NCBI GenBank assembly: GCA_026129335.1
Contig: JAHCIH010000002.1
Location: forward strand, 88,320 to 152,319
Direction: 5' to 3'
DNA: 64,000 nucleotides
From: Anaerolineales bacterium
GTDB lineage: Bacteria; Chloroflexota; Anaerolineae; Anaerolineales; UBA11579
In this document: piece by piece, positions 62,819 to 64,000 of the stretch
How the letters are laid out: each line of letters begins with the position of its first letter
Numbering within the stretch: position 1 is the stretch's first letter
Position numbers and translations under genes: made by a program
The notes under the pieces: generated by a model
Told to the model about the DNA's origin: nothing
What the model saw: only the letters and a program-made list of their open reading frames with translations
Database searches by the model: none

Positions 62819-63804
62819 TTGAGGCCCACGTTGCTCGCAAGCATTCCTCCCGCAGCACTGAGCCAGCGCTTTCCCCGGGGGATGCGGATAGGTCGAGCCA
62901 GTGCGGTCTGGATGTGCTCCACATATTGCGCGAAATTTCTGCGTGGATTGAACATCTGCTCGGCGCGGATGCGCGCCGCCCTGGAAAGCCCAGGATACGT
63001 TTGAAGCAGGCTGGTGAACTGTGAACCAAAGTTCTCAACCGTCACCGGCAGACCGCAGTTGCCAATCACCTCACCCATCGCGCCGCTGTCGTCGTAGAGC
63101 ACCGGCAGGCCGCAGGCCAAAGCTTCCAGCACGTGGTTAGGACAAGCTTCGTTTTTGGCAAATGTGAGCATCGCCTGACACGAGCGCAGTACTTCAGTCA
63201 ATTTGGTACGGTCGAGCACACCTGTGGTATGGATATTGGGTAATTCAGGCGCATCGGGGAAATTGCCGCAGAGCACAAAATCAACCTCGGGGTGTTTGGC
63301 CGCAACCGCGTACGCTTGCGAGGCGCCTTTCATCGGATTGGTGCTCCAAGTCACACAGACAACTTGGTGCTGCCGCGGGAACTTGCGCCGTGTTCCTTTT
63401 GGTGTGAATACATCCAGATCCACGGGGTTATAGATAACCGGACCATCTTGGCCAATGACGGGAAATTTTTCGCGTGTGGCATATCGAGCGTACCGACTTT
63501 GAAATATCGTCACATCAGCGAAGCGGTTGACCTTGTTTTGTTCATAGTCTGATTCGGCATTCCGCCCATAGTTTTGGGCAGCGCCATCAATACGATGCAC
63601 GATGCGGACATGCGGGTTGTGCCAAACCGCGCGCAACAGATCGCGATGGGACGTCATCCACGAATTGGTGAAGAGCACCTCATAGCTGGCCTTCAGGTCT
63701 TGGATGACTTCGTATTGGTTTTCTATCAAAAACCGAGATAAGTTATCCAGAAAATAGAAGCCACCGCCCTGCTTTTTGAATTCGATTGGGATGCATATAC
63801 GCAT
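62815..63804 (-). CDS. Glycosyltransferase family 4-like (GT-B)
   Basis: 329 residues. It begins RICIPIEFKKQGGGFYFLDN, with a GGG acceptor-loop element. The middle has VRIVHRIDGAAQNYGRN and FQSRYARY, the C-terminal domain VVCVTWSTNPMKGASQAY and FAKNEACPNHVLEALACGLP. The HRIDG and FQS pattern is a common GT4 subgroup in glycan loci. It starts 3 bases after the stop of the partial methyltransferase gene at the edge. Confidence 0.85.
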   Translation of the reverse strand: MRICIPIEFKKQGGGFYFLDNLSRFLIENQYEVIQDLKASYEVLFTNSWMTSHRDLLRAVWHNPHVRIVHRIDGAAQNYGRNAESDYEQNKVNRFADVTIFQSRYARYATREKFPVIGQDGPVIYNPVDLDVFTPKGTRRKFPRQHQVVCVTWSTNPMKGASQAYAVAAKHPEVDFVLCGNFPDAPELPNIHTTGVLDRTKLTEVLRSCQAMLTFAKNEACPNHVLEALACGLPVLYDDSGAMGEVIGNCGLPVTVENFGSQFTSLLQTYPGLSRAARIRAEQMFNPRRNFAQYVEHIQTALARPIRIPRGKRWLSAAGGMLASNVGLK

Positions 63805-63807
63805 GAT

Positions 63808-64000
63808 TCAATTACCAGCTCGAGCTTCTGCCCAGATTTCCCCCCAGCAAGATTCCAGATGAACGATCTCCAGACCCGCTTCTGCAAGCTCTTGGTGGAA
63901 CTGCTCAATAGTGTATTCGGTCTTGTGGTCCTCATCCAGGCGCCACTCAACACCCAACTCACGTTTGTAGGCCACACGCCAATCGCGCTCAAAAGAAGGC
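63808..64000 (-). CDS. Probable SAM methyltransferase, C-terminal fragment (5' end beyond window)
   Basis: About 63 C-terminal residues are present, ending with a TGA at 63808-63810. The tail contains HKTEYTIEQFHQELAEAGLE, followed by a Trp-Gly-Glu-Ile-Trp stretch. This is the typical end of class I SAM methyltransferases in which a hydrolysis-free HxTEYT element precedes the last helix and strand. The catalytic motif I lies beyond base 64000, so the call rests on this tail only. It is directly upstream of the GT4 at 62815. Confidence 0.55.
   Translation of the reverse strand, partial: PSFERDWRVAYKRELGVEWRLDEDHKTEYTIEQFHQELAEAGLEIVHLESCWGEIWAEARAGN

Overview
This 64 kb window is one very large surface-glycan locus: about 57 protein genes, no housekeeping genes, no RNA genes, no insertion sequences and no CRISPR array that I could see. 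GC content is high, and most genes overlap by 1, 4 or 8 bases (ATGA, GTGA or TGATG junctions). The longest gene-free stretch is only about 140 bases (15006-15144). The gene style fits a member of the Chloroflexota (Anaerolineae-like): AftB-like GT-C enzymes, large multi-membrane GT-C proteins, a Wzm/Wzt exporter and a fused sulfate adenylyltransferase/APS kinase. This assignment is inference from gene content and needs a taxonomic search.

Layout. Almost everything is on the minus strand, so transcription runs from high to low coordinates. (A) 64000-41238: a partial methyltransferase, then glycosyltransferases (GT2 and GT4), a hexapeptide acyltransferase, three more methyltransferases, a cupin, a perosamine-synthase-like aminotransferase, two large GT-C membrane proteins, a radical SAM protein, a GT2 and a methyltransferase. 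This run ends at a hairpin-T-tract terminator at 41191-41213. (B) 41179-35632: an FAD oxidoreductase of the UDP-galactopyranose mutase/protoporphyrinogen oxidase type and two GT-C membrane proteins. (C) 35571-18376: a winged-helix regulator with a palindrome at its promoter, an epimerase, GDP-fucose synthase, the Wzm/Wzt ABC exporter, a GT-B protein, a methyltransferase, a PseB-like dehydratase, an RmlD-like reductase, a full-length NeuB/PseI-type synthase, a GT4, an SpsF-like cytidylyltransferase, three more transferases, a sulfotransferase and a Gfo/Idh oxidoreductase. (D) 15145-18379: the only plus-strand genes, a tandem pair of AftB-like GT-C enzymes, meeting unit C tail to tail with a 4-base overlap. 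(E) 15005 to 1: PAPS synthase, an SDR, a NeuA-HAD phosphatase fusion, a SAF-less NeuB, a capsule-type transferase, then a carrier protein with an aminoacyl-tRNA-synthetase-like ligase, a GNAT, an AAC(3)-family acyltransferase, a DUF4910 hydrolase, a sulfotransferase, a GT2, a second cytidylyltransferase, a hydroxyacid dehydrogenase, an SDR and a partial DUF115 gene.

How they fit together. The locus encodes precursor supply (nonulosonic acids, GDP-6-deoxyhexoses, UDP-6-deoxy-4-keto sugars, PAPS), about 24 candidate glycosyltransferases, decoration (methyl, sulfate, acetyl and possibly aminoacyl) and ABC-dependent export. No Wzx flippase, Wzy polymerase or initiating phosphoglycosyltransferase was recognised. 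The most unusual part is the carrier protein plus seryl-tRNA-synthetase-like amino acid:[carrier protein] ligase at 7246-8689. It sits between nonulosonate genes and acyltransferases and suggests a route for putting an amino acid on a surface sugar.
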